From the NCBI GenBank assembly GCA_003228915.1, contig QIGL01000011.1, forward strand, positions 1 to 34,617: a DNA stretch of 34,617 nt, in the 5' to 3' direction. Of this stretch, positions 15,519 to 23,898 are shown piece by piece. The translations under genes were made by a program, and so were the position numbers. Each line of letters opens with the position of its first letter. Within the stretch, counting starts at the first letter, position 1. Source of the DNA: Acidiferrobacteraceae bacterium. Lineage in GTDB: Bacteria > Pseudomonadota > Gammaproteobacteria > Acidiferrobacterales > SZUA-150. Below the pieces are notes generated by a model. That model did not search any database. It was given only the letters and a program-made list of their open reading frames with translations, and had not been told where the DNA came from.

Positions 15519-15842
15519 ATGAGTAAATTTACTGTTTTTATTGATAGCATTAAAGATGAAAGCGAAAAGCTGGCAAAAGGTGAATTAAAAAAACTTATAG
15601 CCGATGCCAAAAAAGATACATCTGATTTTGTAAAACTGCAAGCTGCCAATTTTGAACGCTGGACTATCATGCTTGCCGAAGGGGATCTTACGGTTAAAGG
15701 TTACAAGTTACTGATCCGGAAAATGGAAGTACTGAACCAGCTCGATACCATCAGGTTAACCGTAAAGGCAAAAGCCAGTGCCCAACGCCTGGCAACGGGT
15801 ATTACTGACATTGTAATTAAAAGCCTGTTTGCGTTAATTTAA
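15519..15842 (+). CDS. Small helical protein, end of the M15 peptidase cassette
   Basis: A 107-residue, Lys-rich, strongly helical protein of unknown function. No signal peptide or full membrane span is seen; the last 20 residues (RLATGITDIVIKSLFALI) are amphipathic to hydrophobic and might associate with a membrane. AAGGAAGGG precedes the ATG and overlaps the stop region of the lipoprotein gene (9-bp gap), so the two are translationally linked. It converges on the SPOR-like gene with 45 bp between. Confidence 0.7.
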   Translation: MSKFTVFIDSIKDESEKLAKGELKKLIADAKKDTSDFVKLQAANFERWTIMLAEGDLTVKGYKLLIRKMEVLNQLDTIRLTVKAKASAQRLATGITDIVIKSLFALI

Positions 15843-15887
15843 TTACGGCGTGGCCAGGAAACCCTGTCAATTTACCAGTTCAGTTAA

Positions 15888-16634
15888 CTAGTACTTTATA
15901 ATTCTGACACTAAACTGCGGGTCGTTAATTGCCAAAATTTTGTAAATCCGCCTGGCATCTTTATCAGAGTGGGATGTTGAGAATGATAATACAAATCTTC
16001 TTTCGCCCAGCTTGTTCACACTCAGATTTTTCTGGACGTAACGCTCCGACCTGAGTTTCCTGGCCGCTATATCATTATAAGCGGCCCACGCTGCTTTCGC
16101 TGACTGATATTCTCCGATCACGATCAGGTAGTTAGGTCCACTTGATGCAACTAGAATTGTTTCTGGCCTGTCTGATGCCACGGCCACAGCAAAGACCGAA
16201 TCCAGAAATCCAGTTGCAGCAGGTTCTTGATGTGAAGCCGGGTGAGGCACGGCTTCGATTGAAATTACCTTTTCTATCGTAATCTCGTTACTTTGGCTCA
16301 CCAGTGCTGTCGCTTTTTCCAGAGCAGACTCAGCCTCAAAATTTGCGCTCAGGTTACTAACCGTGGCAATCAAAATAGCAGGCAAGCCAAGCGAGTAAAA
16401 AAAGATTTCCTGGGGTTCTCGCTTGCCAAAACTTGTCGTGAAAATAATACTGGTAATTGCCCCAATTAACAGCCCCGTTACGATAATTGCGGAGTAGTTA
16501 GGGGGTGTAATGCTCAATGTGGGGTTTAGCATGGATGGCAGGAGTTGCATGAACAAAAAAGGTGCGACCCCTGCTATTGCCCCGATAAAAAAAGTGATTG
16601 CAGCAGATTTTCCTATTGCCAGGTTTTTTTTCAT
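15888..16634 (-). CDS. Membrane protein with a C-terminal SPOR-like domain
   Basis: A 248-residue protein with three hydrophobic segments (about 11-34, 47-67 and 76-95), a linker, and a C-terminal region that resembles SPOR-type peptidoglycan-binding folds (YLIVIGEYQSAKAAWAAYND, VNKLGERRFVLSFS). The similarity is pattern-based and I would not call a family firmly. Such proteins often act at the cell envelope or division site. AAGGAAGG before the ATG makes the start certain. It faces the M15 peptidase cassette, another peptidoglycan-related locus. Confidence 0.6.
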   Translation of the reverse strand: MKKNLAIGKSAAITFFIGAIAGVAPFLFMQLLPSMLNPTLSITPPNYSAIIVTGLLIGAITSIIFTTSFGKREPQEIFFYSLGLPAILIATVSNLSANFEAESALEKATALVSQSNEITIEKVISIEAVPHPASHQEPAATGFLDSVFAVAVASDRPETILVASSGPNYLIVIGEYQSAKAAWAAYNDIAARKLRSERYVQKNLSVNKLGERRFVLSFSTSHSDKDARRIYKILAINDPQFSVRIIKY

Positions 16635-17236
16635 TTTTTACCTTCCTTGTAATAAATCGGCATAGATTTACAGATGTGAAACAGGCTTGATCGAAATTTA
16701 TAAAAAAACCAGTGCATCATCCTGTCCTTAGCGCCAAATCATATCATAAATTTTATTAACCATCCCCTGTTTGCCAAAAAACCTGACGAATAAACACGCT
16801 GTTAGCCTGGAAGCATCAGCATATGCTTATTAACTGTTAGTTAATTTCAATACCGGTGTGCTTTGATGCACATGGGAAACTTACCTGAATCCATTGTTCC
16901 TTGAATCGTTGTTCTTGACCGCGTTAGAAATTCTCTGGTTTATTTTATATTCCTCTTAATTACGACACTATCGCGCACATCAAAAATCGTGGCCATGCAG
17001 GACCTAAAAAGAAACCGTGCTGCAGGTTGGCGCTGAGGCACGAAACCCAACAGCAGTAAATATTTGCGCAATCCATTGTTGGGCTTTATTCTTCAGCCCA
17101 ACCTGCAAAAACACAGTATTATCGGAACCCTTTGTTCATATTGTCTGGGACAGTTGTAGCCACTAAGCTCCGTTTTATCACATCAGTTATATTTATAATC
17201 AGCCTGATTTTTTATTAAACAACAGTGTCGCATTAC
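16635..17236. other. Intergenic region with a hairpin repeat
   Basis: No gene is supported in this 602-bp stretch. It has the upstream region of the SPOR-like gene, small palindromes (AGCATATGCT near 16818; GTGC/GCAC near 16860), the hairpin repeat at 17021-17107, and an AT-rich segment with AATCAG/CTGATT (about 17199-17212) downstream of the LpxR-like gene that might help end its transcript. Confidence 0.55.
17021..17107. repeat. Hairpin repeat, copy 1
   Basis: An 87-bp element with long imperfect inverted arms: 17021-17052 starts TGCAGGTTGG and 17077-17107 ends CCAACCTGCA. The inner arms are CCCAACA and TGTTGGG. A second copy, about 80% identical by eye, is at 32960-33042. It has no coding potential and looks like a MITE- or REP-type dispersed sequence. 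Confidence 0.75.
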
Positions 17237-18358
17237 TCAATATGATTTACTAACCGTGATGCCGCCCCATGTCGGGGCACTGGCACCCGGTATTTTCAAT
17301 GCGGCAGTTCGCTGGCGTCGAAACAAACTGATACGAATACCTTCAAAAAATTCCCGTGTAATACCCATAGTGATCTCGTATGTGAATTTTTCTATCTCAT
17401 CGTCATCAAAAGTCACTGCGCTCTTTCTGAACTGGCCTTGTAATATTGCGTTATAGATTCGGTATTGAACACTGCTGCCCAGCCAGATAAAAAACTCGGG
17501 CTTATGAGTACGCTCACTATTATTGACAATGGGGACACCCATATTAATGTAATCACTCAGATGTGGATTAAAACTCCACCAGGGTGTAGTAATGCGACCC
17601 CATCGCCACATAAACCCTGCTGAAGCATTAGTAGAAAAGCCCAGGTTGGCTTCGGTTGTTAATTTAAATTCATGCCTGGTGTATTGACTTGCCTGGCCAC
17701 GATTGAGCATTTTTTGAGCTGCAAATGTGTATTTTGCAGTAGGTTCACCACCAGAAGAAATTTGATTGTCCCAGCCCATGGGCTCAGCAGCACCAAACAC
17801 TCTATGCATGGCTTTCTGGATATCTTCTGCGATATCCAATCCTAAAAAACCGATAGAGAAAATAGACTGATAAACAATGTCGTCTTCAGGCACAACAATT
17901 TCATTTGAATTTGAAATATACAAGTAACTGGCATAAGGATGATCATTAAAAATGGGCTCTGTTGCACCAAGGTCTGCTGGTGTAAATAATGTCATACCAA
18001 AAGAAAAGCTGTGCAGATTGAAATGCGACTTTTTTTTATATAAAGAATCCAGCGACATCCATTTTGTGAGCGTTTCGCGCCAGCTATCTATTGAGATTGG
18101 ATAACTGGTGGCCCTACTACCGGAAAGTGTAACCGAAATACCGCCCGTGTAATCCCGATCTATTTTACCCGCAGATACCAACACATCGTTATCTATATAC
18201 AGGGCCCAACCCGTATCATAAGCCTCGTTTAAAAGCTCATACTCTATACCTGACTCAGAGGTCTGTTTGCCACTTGTATAATCGGTGTCTTGTTGATGTT
18301 GCGCAATATGGTCGGCGTAAGCGCTGTTGGCCTGGAACAACAACACCATAACAATCAA
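17237..18358 (-). CDS. LpxR-like lipid A deacylase, outer-membrane protein
   Basis: About 373 residues. The hydrophobic stretch ending NSAYA is a signal peptide, and the rest has an alternating beta-barrel pattern ending in SKSY. Family marks are YIDND (about 54-58), DRDYTGG (about 68-74), HPYASYLYIS, and HRVFGAAEPMGWDNQ, as in LpxR/DUF2219 proteins that remove the 3'-acyloxyacyl chain of lipid A at the outer membrane. The start is uncertain: the frame has no ATG or GTG before the signal core, only TTG at 18358, while an ATG with AGGGG upstream (18374) is out of frame. The c-di-GMP gene lies upstream on the same strand. Confidence 0.8.
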   Translation of the reverse strand: MIVMVLLFQANSAYADHIAQHQQDTDYTSGKQTSESGIEYELLNEAYDTGWALYIDNDVLVSAGKIDRDYTGGISVTLSGSRATSYPISIDSWRETLTKWMSLDSLYKKKSHFNLHSFSFGMTLFTPADLGATEPIFNDHPYASYLYISNSNEIVVPEDDIVYQSIFSIGFLGLDIAEDIQKAMHRVFGAAEPMGWDNQISSGGEPTAKYTFAAQKMLNRGQASQYTRHEFKLTTEANLGFSTNASAGFMWRWGRITTPWWSFNPHLSDYINMGVPIVNNSERTHKPEFFIWLGSSVQYRIYNAILQGQFRKSAVTFDDDEIEKFTYEITMGITREFFEGIRISLFRRQRTAALKIPGASAPTWGGITVSKSY

Positions 18359-18482
18359 ACAGGTAACAACCCATTTATTGGCCCCTGAAAACAGGGCATG
18401 ATCACTTTTTGAAACATACTGATTGTGACAATTTAAACTGGCTTGAGTTTCAACCTGGTTCGGACTTTATCTGTATTTTTTC

Positions 18483-21400
18483 TCAGGAAGCCTGTTTCCT
18501 GGTATTGTAAATTGTTGAAAAATCAATCGCCGAACAGGGCTTGGCATATAAATAGCCCTGCACATTACAACAACCGGCATTTCTCAGAAATGTTTCCTGG
18601 GGTTTGGTTTCTACGCCCTCGGCAATAACATCAAGATTCAGACTTTTTGCCATTGCCAAAATTGCTTTTACTATTTCGGCATCTCCTGGGTCACTGATGA
18701 CATCATTAACAAAACTCTGGTCAATTTTTAGTGTATTAATCGGGAAACGTTTCAAATAACTCAGGGAAGAATAACCTGTACCAAAGTCATCAATTGCGAG
18801 ACGAATACCGCTCTGGTTCAACTGCTCCAGGACATCAACTGTGTACAGATCCTTATGCAATAACAGGCTCTCCGTGATTTCAAATTCCAGGCGCCCTGTA
18901 TTTACGCCACATTCCTCAATAATTCCAAGAATAGTATCAATAAAATTTTTGTCGTCAAACTGGCGTCCTGAGAGATTAATGGACATTCTCTCGAGATAAA
19001 TACCCTCCTTGTGCCAGCGCATTAATTGATCACACGCCTGTTTAATCACCCAGCCACCAACGGGGATAATTAATCCTGTATCTTCAAGTAACGGGATAAA
19101 TGCGTTTGGTGAAATAATGCCTTTATCTGGATGTCGCCAGCGCAAAAGTGCTTCTGCACCAAAGATAGCGCCTGTCTCCAGATTTACCTGGGGCTGGTAA
19201 AAAAGTTCCAGTTCATTTCGATCAAGCGCATGCCTGAGGCTCGTCTCCAGGCTAAGATATTCCCTTACCTTGGCGCCCATTTCTGCAGAATAAAACTGGT
19301 ATGTATTTCTGCCCTGGTCCTTGGCCCGGTACATGGCATTGTCAGCATTCTTTAACAGGGTTTTTGGATCTGTACCATCATCCGGGTAAATACTGATGCC
19401 AATACTGGCAGAACTAAATAATTCATGGCCGCTAATATGAAACGGGATTGACAAGGCACTTAGTATCTTCCTGGCAATAGGAACTACATCGTCAGCAGTA
19501 TAAACATCTTCCAGCAATACCGTGAATTCATCTCCGCCAAGGCGGGCAACAGTATCGCCCTCTCGTACCGACTCCTTCAATCGTTCACTAACAGACTGCA
19601 ACAAGCGGTCGCCAGTATCATGTCCGTGAGTATCATTAATATTTTTAAATCGATCCAGGTCAAGAAATAATACTGCGCAGATTTGTTCGCGCCGATCCAG
19701 TACTGTTAATACATGTCCCAGACGTTCCAGGAACAGGATACGATTTGGCAAATCTGTGAGCACGTCGTGGTGGGCAAGATAATACATGCGTTCCTGTGTT
19801 TCCATGCGCTCGGTAATATCCTTGCCAGTTGAAATAAAACTTGTCACCTTACCGCTACTGTCTAATAGCGGTGTAATCGTTTTTTCCTCGTAGTAGAGAA
19901 ATCCATCCTTTGCCTGGTTTATAAGAACATCACTAAAAACCTCTCCAGCCAGGATCGTATCCCAAAGCCGTTTGTAAAATTGCTTGTCATGTTTGCCTGA
20001 TTTTACAATACTTGGAGTTTTTCCTATTAGCTCTTCACGAGAATAACCTGTTGCTCTCTCATAGGCCGGGTTGACATATTCAATGATGCCCTTGTGATTT
20101 GTAATCATTACTGAATCAGCTGACTGATCCAGAGCGCGGGCGTGCTTGTCTCTCTCGGCTTCGGCCAGAATACGCTCGGTAATATCGTTACCCAGTGCGA
20201 CAACAAATGATATTTTGTTACCATTACTGCTGATAACGCTATTAGACCACTCAATCATATGTTTCTTACCGTCTTTTGATATCCAGTTATTTTTAGAGTT
20301 GCTGGGGAATATGCTGTTACGCAGGTTTTTAAATATTTTCTTAACTGGTTCTACATCTTTTTCTTCCAGTAAATTTTCCCATAAAAACTTACCGCTAATA
20401 TCATTGAAGCTATAACCCGTCAGTTGTTCGCAAGCACGGTTAAACCTAATAACGCGACCCGTATTGTCCATTACGACCAGTAATGAGTTAGCAGTTTGTA
20501 AAATAGCGCTGACAAAGTTTTTTTCATGTCGCAGTGCTTCTTCTGCAAGTTTTAAATCAGTGATATCCTGTACCGTACCAATCCGCCTGACCATTTCACC
20601 GTTTGCATTCACTACCGGCTCACCTTCTCCCAAGACATACCTTACGCTGTCATCAGGCATAATAATCCGGTATTCTATCGATACCCTGGTGGCATTTTTT
20701 ACACTTTCTTCTGTTGTAGCCGTCATACGTGGTAAGTCATCGGGGTGAATGCGCTCCTGTATAATCTCCCACACATCAACAGATTTATTTTCTGGGTCTG
20801 CGCCATGCAGTCGGTACATTTCATCTGACCACGTAATCTCACTAGTGGCCATATCCCAGGTCCAGTCACCGACGCGGGCAATGCGCTGTGCTTGTTTCAT
20901 GCTAGCTTCACTGGCACGAATTTTTTCCGTAATTTTCTTTTTCTCGGTTATGTCTATAAACGTACCCACAACTTTAACCGGTGTACCGATGTCATCAGAA
21001 ACAACTGTTCCGCGGCTATGGATCCAGATCAAACTGCCATCACCAGTAATGATGCGGTGTTCAACATCATAAGAGGGGCCTCGGCCTGCTATATAATCTT
21101 TCATAGCCAGGGTAATCCAGGGTAAATCGTCAGGGTGGATATGATGTCGCCATTGCTCTGAACGATATAAGTTTTCATCTCCAATTACACCAACGATGGA
21201 TTTTGCCTTGGGTGATAAATAAATTTGCTCACTCTCTATTTCCCATTCCCAAACACCATCACGGGTAGCCTCAGTTGCTATTTGGTAACGTGTTTCACTT
21301 TCTGTTAATTGTTTTTGTCGAATGACCTCAACTTCATCACGAAAATACCGTGCCAGGATAACGGCAGTACTGGTGAAAAAAATGAAAAATGGAACGACAA

Positions 21401-21869
21401 ACGGATCACCGAAAGGGACGCTAACGGGATAAATCAGGATTAATGATGTAACAATAATGAAAGCAGCGATGGCTGTCAGGCTAATTTTAAGTAAACCCAG
21501 AAAAGTGCCAGCCAGTAGCACAGGTATAATCATAAAAAAGTAAACACCGGATTCCCTATAATCTATAACAAGAATACCGATACTGCCAGCCATGATCGCG
21601 ACAATGGTGATAACGGTAGCAAGCTCGTACTGGCCACGTTTGGCAAAAAAAAAGGCTACAGAAATAGATGCAAGAATTGCAGCATCAACAAGAAAAACAT
21701 GCAACCGTTCGGGAAAAATTAGATAATGCGATATGACCGCCAGCAGGCCAAATGCGATAAATATAAACAGGATGCCGGACAATAAGCCAGAGGCTCGGCG
21801 ACGTTCCAGGCTGGTAATGCTGGAGGACGGTTCAAAAAGACCGCTGAAGACTCGTTTGAGCAGGGTCAT
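18483..21869 (-). CDS. Membrane PAS-GGDEF-EAL c-di-GMP protein
   Basis: An 1128-residue inner-membrane signalling protein. Order: about six membrane segments (30-180), four PAS/PAC units (about 190-310, 325-440, 445-565 and 575-690), GGDEF (about 700-860) and EAL (about 870-1120). GGDEF is intact at 778-782 with an inhibitory RxxD site (Arg769, Asp772). EAL is intact at 906-908 with NLSGRQF, IDDFGTGYSS and AEGVET, so both synthesis and breakdown of c-di-GMP are possible. The two PAS units with HPDDLP motifs are PAS_3-like; no haem or flavin site can be asserted. It precedes the LpxR-like gene on the same strand. Confidence 0.93.
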   Translation of the reverse strand: MTLLKRVFSGLFEPSSSITSLERRRASGLLSGILFIFIAFGLLAVISHYLIFPERLHVFLVDAAILASISVAFFFAKRGQYELATVITIVAIMAGSIGILVIDYRESGVYFFMIIPVLLAGTFLGLLKISLTAIAAFIIVTSLILIYPVSVPFGDPFVVPFFIFFTSTAVILARYFRDEVEVIRQKQLTESETRYQIATEATRDGVWEWEIESEQIYLSPKAKSIVGVIGDENLYRSEQWRHHIHPDDLPWITLAMKDYIAGRGPSYDVEHRIITGDGSLIWIHSRGTVVSDDIGTPVKVVGTFIDITEKKKITEKIRASEASMKQAQRIARVGDWTWDMATSEITWSDEMYRLHGADPENKSVDVWEIIQERIHPDDLPRMTATTEESVKNATRVSIEYRIIMPDDSVRYVLGEGEPVVNANGEMVRRIGTVQDITDLKLAEEALRHEKNFVSAILQTANSLLVVMDNTGRVIRFNRACEQLTGYSFNDISGKFLWENLLEEKDVEPVKKIFKNLRNSIFPSNSKNNWISKDGKKHMIEWSNSVISSNGNKISFVVALGNDITERILAEAERDKHARALDQSADSVMITNHKGIIEYVNPAYERATGYSREELIGKTPSIVKSGKHDKQFYKRLWDTILAGEVFSDVLINQAKDGFLYYEEKTITPLLDSSGKVTSFISTGKDITERMETQERMYYLAHHDVLTDLPNRILFLERLGHVLTVLDRREQICAVLFLDLDRFKNINDTHGHDTGDRLLQSVSERLKESVREGDTVARLGGDEFTVLLEDVYTADDVVPIARKILSALSIPFHISGHELFSSASIGISIYPDDGTDPKTLLKNADNAMYRAKDQGRNTYQFYSAEMGAKVREYLSLETSLRHALDRNELELFYQPQVNLETGAIFGAEALLRWRHPDKGIISPNAFIPLLEDTGLIIPVGGWVIKQACDQLMRWHKEGIYLERMSINLSGRQFDDKNFIDTILGIIEECGVNTGRLEFEITESLLLHKDLYTVDVLEQLNQSGIRLAIDDFGTGYSSLSYLKRFPINTLKIDQSFVNDVISDPGDAEIVKAILAMAKSLNLDVIAEGVETKPQETFLRNAGCCNVQGYLYAKPCSAIDFSTIYNTRKQAS

Positions 21870-22178
21870 GGGGCTCGTTTACAGGTACGAAATAGTTTAT
21901 CCATTTTTTTAAGTATAGGAGAGAAAAAGCCCCTTTTCTTCACATTACACTACTATAAAACAGGCGTTTTTTCTGCTTTAAGCTTTTTTAGATGCGAAAA
22001 CTAACTTTTTAATCAATAAATTACCCGGAACTAATTTACGGGTATTATCATGCTTTTCTAGTGTATAGACATAACCATACAAAGTTATCTAAAGGTATTC
22101 AATAAATTAAATTTCAATGACATAAGTCATGTTACGAGCACGTTACATGACAACCAGCTGCTTCCACGGAAAAATTAA
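21870..22178. other. Divergent intergenic region between the c-di-GMP and NYN genes
   Basis: No gene is supported in these 309 bp. The region is AT-rich, with a TACCCG/CGGGTA inverted pair (22022-22027, 22039-22044) and the overlapping inverted repeats at 22117-22151 immediately before the NYN gene. It presumably holds both promoters. Confidence 0.55.
22117..22151. promoter_or_regulatory. Overlapping inverted repeats upstream of the NYN gene
   Basis: ATGAC-ATAA-GTCAT (22117-22130) is a perfect inverted repeat. Its second arm also begins a larger one: GTCATGT (22126-22132) and ACATGAC (22145-22151), with inner ACG/CGT and loop AGCA. The shared GTCAT means the two hairpins exclude each other in RNA. 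As DNA it offers three half-sites for a dimeric regulator. It ends 27 bp before the ATG. Confidence 0.5.
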
Positions 22179-22652
22179 ATGAAAAAAATTGCAATTTTTG
22201 CAGATGTGCAAAATATTTATTACACCACACGCCAGGCCTATAGCCGCCAGTTTAATTACCGGGAACTGTGGCAACGCATAAGCCATGAGGGTGAAATAAT
22301 TGCTGCAACCGCTTATGCAATTTACCGAGGTGATGACAGACAAACAAAATTCCAGGATGCCCTTAAACACATGGGCTTTACGGTAAAATTAAAACCCTTT
22401 ATTCAGCGCAGTGATGGTTCTGCCAAGGGCGACTGGGATGTGGGTATCACTATTGATATTATGGAAGTCGCACCAACGGTAGATACGATTGTTTTATTAT
22501 CTGGCGATGGCGACTTTGCCATGCTGCTTGATAAAATAAAAAAGGATCATGGTATTAATACTGAAGTTTATGGCGTACCTGCTCTCACTGCCAAAACACT
22601 GATTGATGTGGCCAGTACCTGGCACCCCATCGAAGAAGATTTATTATTATGA
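22179..22652 (+). CDS. NYN domain protein, LabA/DUF88 family
   Basis: A 157-residue single NYN domain (PIN-like nuclease fold). The acidic metal-site residues are in IFADVQN (Asp9), KGDWDVGITIDIM and LLSGDGDF, the usual set for the family, so RNA cleavage is plausible. No C-terminal OST-HTH or winged helix is attached, which is the short LabA/DUF88 form. A weak GGAAA precedes the ATG. It converges with rlmA with 11 bp between stop codons. The RNA target is unknown. Confidence 0.88.
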   Translation: MKKIAIFADVQNIYYTTRQAYSRQFNYRELWQRISHEGEIIAATAYAIYRGDDRQTKFQDALKHMGFTVKLKPFIQRSDGSAKGDWDVGITIDIMEVAPTVDTIVLLSGDGDFAMLLDKIKKDHGINTEVYGVPALTAKTLIDVASTWHPIEEDLLL

Positions 22653-22663
22653 CGATTGCAAAC

Positions 22664-23587
22664 TTATTTATTTTCTAACACACTAAATACCATATCTACT
22701 GTTATCTCTATTTCTTGTAATTTTAATGTAACTTCGCGGCCCGTTTTATTCGCCCTGTAAAAATGCGGTGTCATCAATAACAAATTTTTTATTTGTTCAT
22801 TATTATTGATTTTAGTTTTATATAACAGTGGCTGATTATCCACAATTTGAAATCCATTTTCCCCGGCCAAAGAAGATCTGGTTACGTCGGTTATTTTTTG
22901 GTCATGATAAATTATTTCCCGCAATTCTTTTAAGTGGCCTTCTCCGGGCTCGACAAGAATAATTCTACCGCCCTTTTTTAATATTTTTCTGAATCCCGGA
23001 TAATGCTGAAATCCAAACACGCACAAAATAATATCCACGCTATTTTTTAGCACCGGTGGTTGCCGATTGCTACCAACAATCCAGCTTATTTGATTGTTTC
23101 TTTTTGCCGCACTAACGATTGCAGGTTTCGAGATGTCCAGGCCAATCCAGGAAAATGTGTTATTTGCGTGATTGAGTTTTTTATTATTTATTTCAAGTTT
23201 GTTATATATAAAATCAAGATAATAACCTTCGCCACAACCTGCATCCAAAAAGCTGGTCTCTTGTTGATCCGGATGATTGTTTGAAAGTTGGCTTGAAAGT
23301 ATTTCAGTCAATTTGTTGGCGACCGGCGTATAAAAACCAGAATTTAAAAATTCTGTTCGTGCGACCACCATCTCCTTGCTGTCACCGGGTTCTTTTGAGC
23401 GTTTATGCTGAACCGGCAACAAGTTCACGTAACCTTGCCTGGCAACATCAAAACTATGGCCGTTTTTACAAACAAGCTGTTTTTCATGAAAGACAAGCGG
23501 CTCGCCATCAATGGGGCAAGCCAGGTTTGAGGCTTTTGAAATAAGCACGGGCCTAGTGCCAGAGAGGTCTGGACAACATAACATCAT
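22664..23587 (-). CDS. rlmA: 23S rRNA guanine-N1 methyltransferase, RlmA type
   Basis: A 307-residue SAM-dependent methyltransferase. The N-terminal zinc-ribbon-like part (CPIDGEPL, VCKNGHSFD) is followed by the RlmA hallmark GYVNLLPVQHKRSKEPGDS, then a Rossmann fold with DAGCGEGYY as the SAM site. RlmA methylates G745 of 23S rRNA. The second zinc ligand is Asp rather than Cys (CPxD), so the metal site is altered. The true start may be further in, for example the GTG 13 codons later, because the first residues have no family match and no Shine-Dalgarno precedes them. Confidence 0.85.
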   Translation of the reverse strand: MMLCCPDLSGTRPVLISKASNLACPIDGEPLVFHEKQLVCKNGHSFDVARQGYVNLLPVQHKRSKEPGDSKEMVVARTEFLNSGFYTPVANKLTEILSSQLSNNHPDQQETSFLDAGCGEGYYLDFIYNKLEINNKKLNHANNTFSWIGLDISKPAIVSAAKRNNQISWIVGSNRQPPVLKNSVDIILCVFGFQHYPGFRKILKKGGRIILVEPGEGHLKELREIIYHDQKITDVTRSSLAGENGFQIVDNQPLLYKTKINNNEQIKNLLLMTPHFYRANKTGREVTLKLQEIEITVDMVFSVLENK

Positions 23588-23631
23588 GACCAGTCATGGC
23601 GCTATGTGCCCAGGTAACTTAACCGTAAATT

Positions 23632-23895
23632 TTAAGTTTTCTTGCGTGGCGCATAAGCAGAACTGCCGCCCCGGCGCAAATTAAGCTCACTGGCAAAAGC
23701 CTCGGCATGCAGGGTAACGTCCTTCAGGGTGCCTGGTTTTTTACCTTCTACTTTCGAGGTGCCCTGGCCAACCACATAACGATACCAGTTATCACCAGTG
23801 AGCCCTTCCGGAGGCGTGGTCTTTTCAACCATTTCGACCTGGTACTTAAACTTGTTTTTAATATCTTCCTGTATATTTTTAATTTCTTCTTCCAT
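23632..23895 (-). CDS. Small conserved protein coupled to the second RhlE helicase
   Basis: An 87-residue hydrophilic protein of unknown function. It has a Lys/Glu-rich helical start (MEEEIKNIQEDIKNKF), a central WYRYVVGQG and a C-terminal Arg-rich segment with RRGGSSAYAPRKK. The pattern matches small uncharacterised proteins I associate with gammaproteobacteria, but I cannot name a family. Its ATG lies 3 bp after the helicase stop codon, so the two are co-translated, suggesting an RNA-related role. The basic tail fits nucleic-acid contact; this is inference. Confidence 0.7.
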   Translation of the reverse strand: MEEEIKNIQEDIKNKFKYQVEMVEKTTPPEGLTGDNWYRYVVGQGTSKVEGKKPGTLKDVTLHAEAFASELNLRRGGSSAYAPRKKT

Positions 23896-23898
23896 AGC

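Noticed and set aside
14128-15842. Prophage lysis cassette with holin and spanin
   Set aside because: No transmembrane holin-like gene and no capsid, tail or integrase genes are present. Only the endolysin-like domain layout is phage-like.
16635-17236. Possible small RNA or tRNA gene in the 600-bp gap
   Set aside because: No cloverleaf, promoter-terminator pair or conserved RNA motif could be seen apart from the hairpin repeat.
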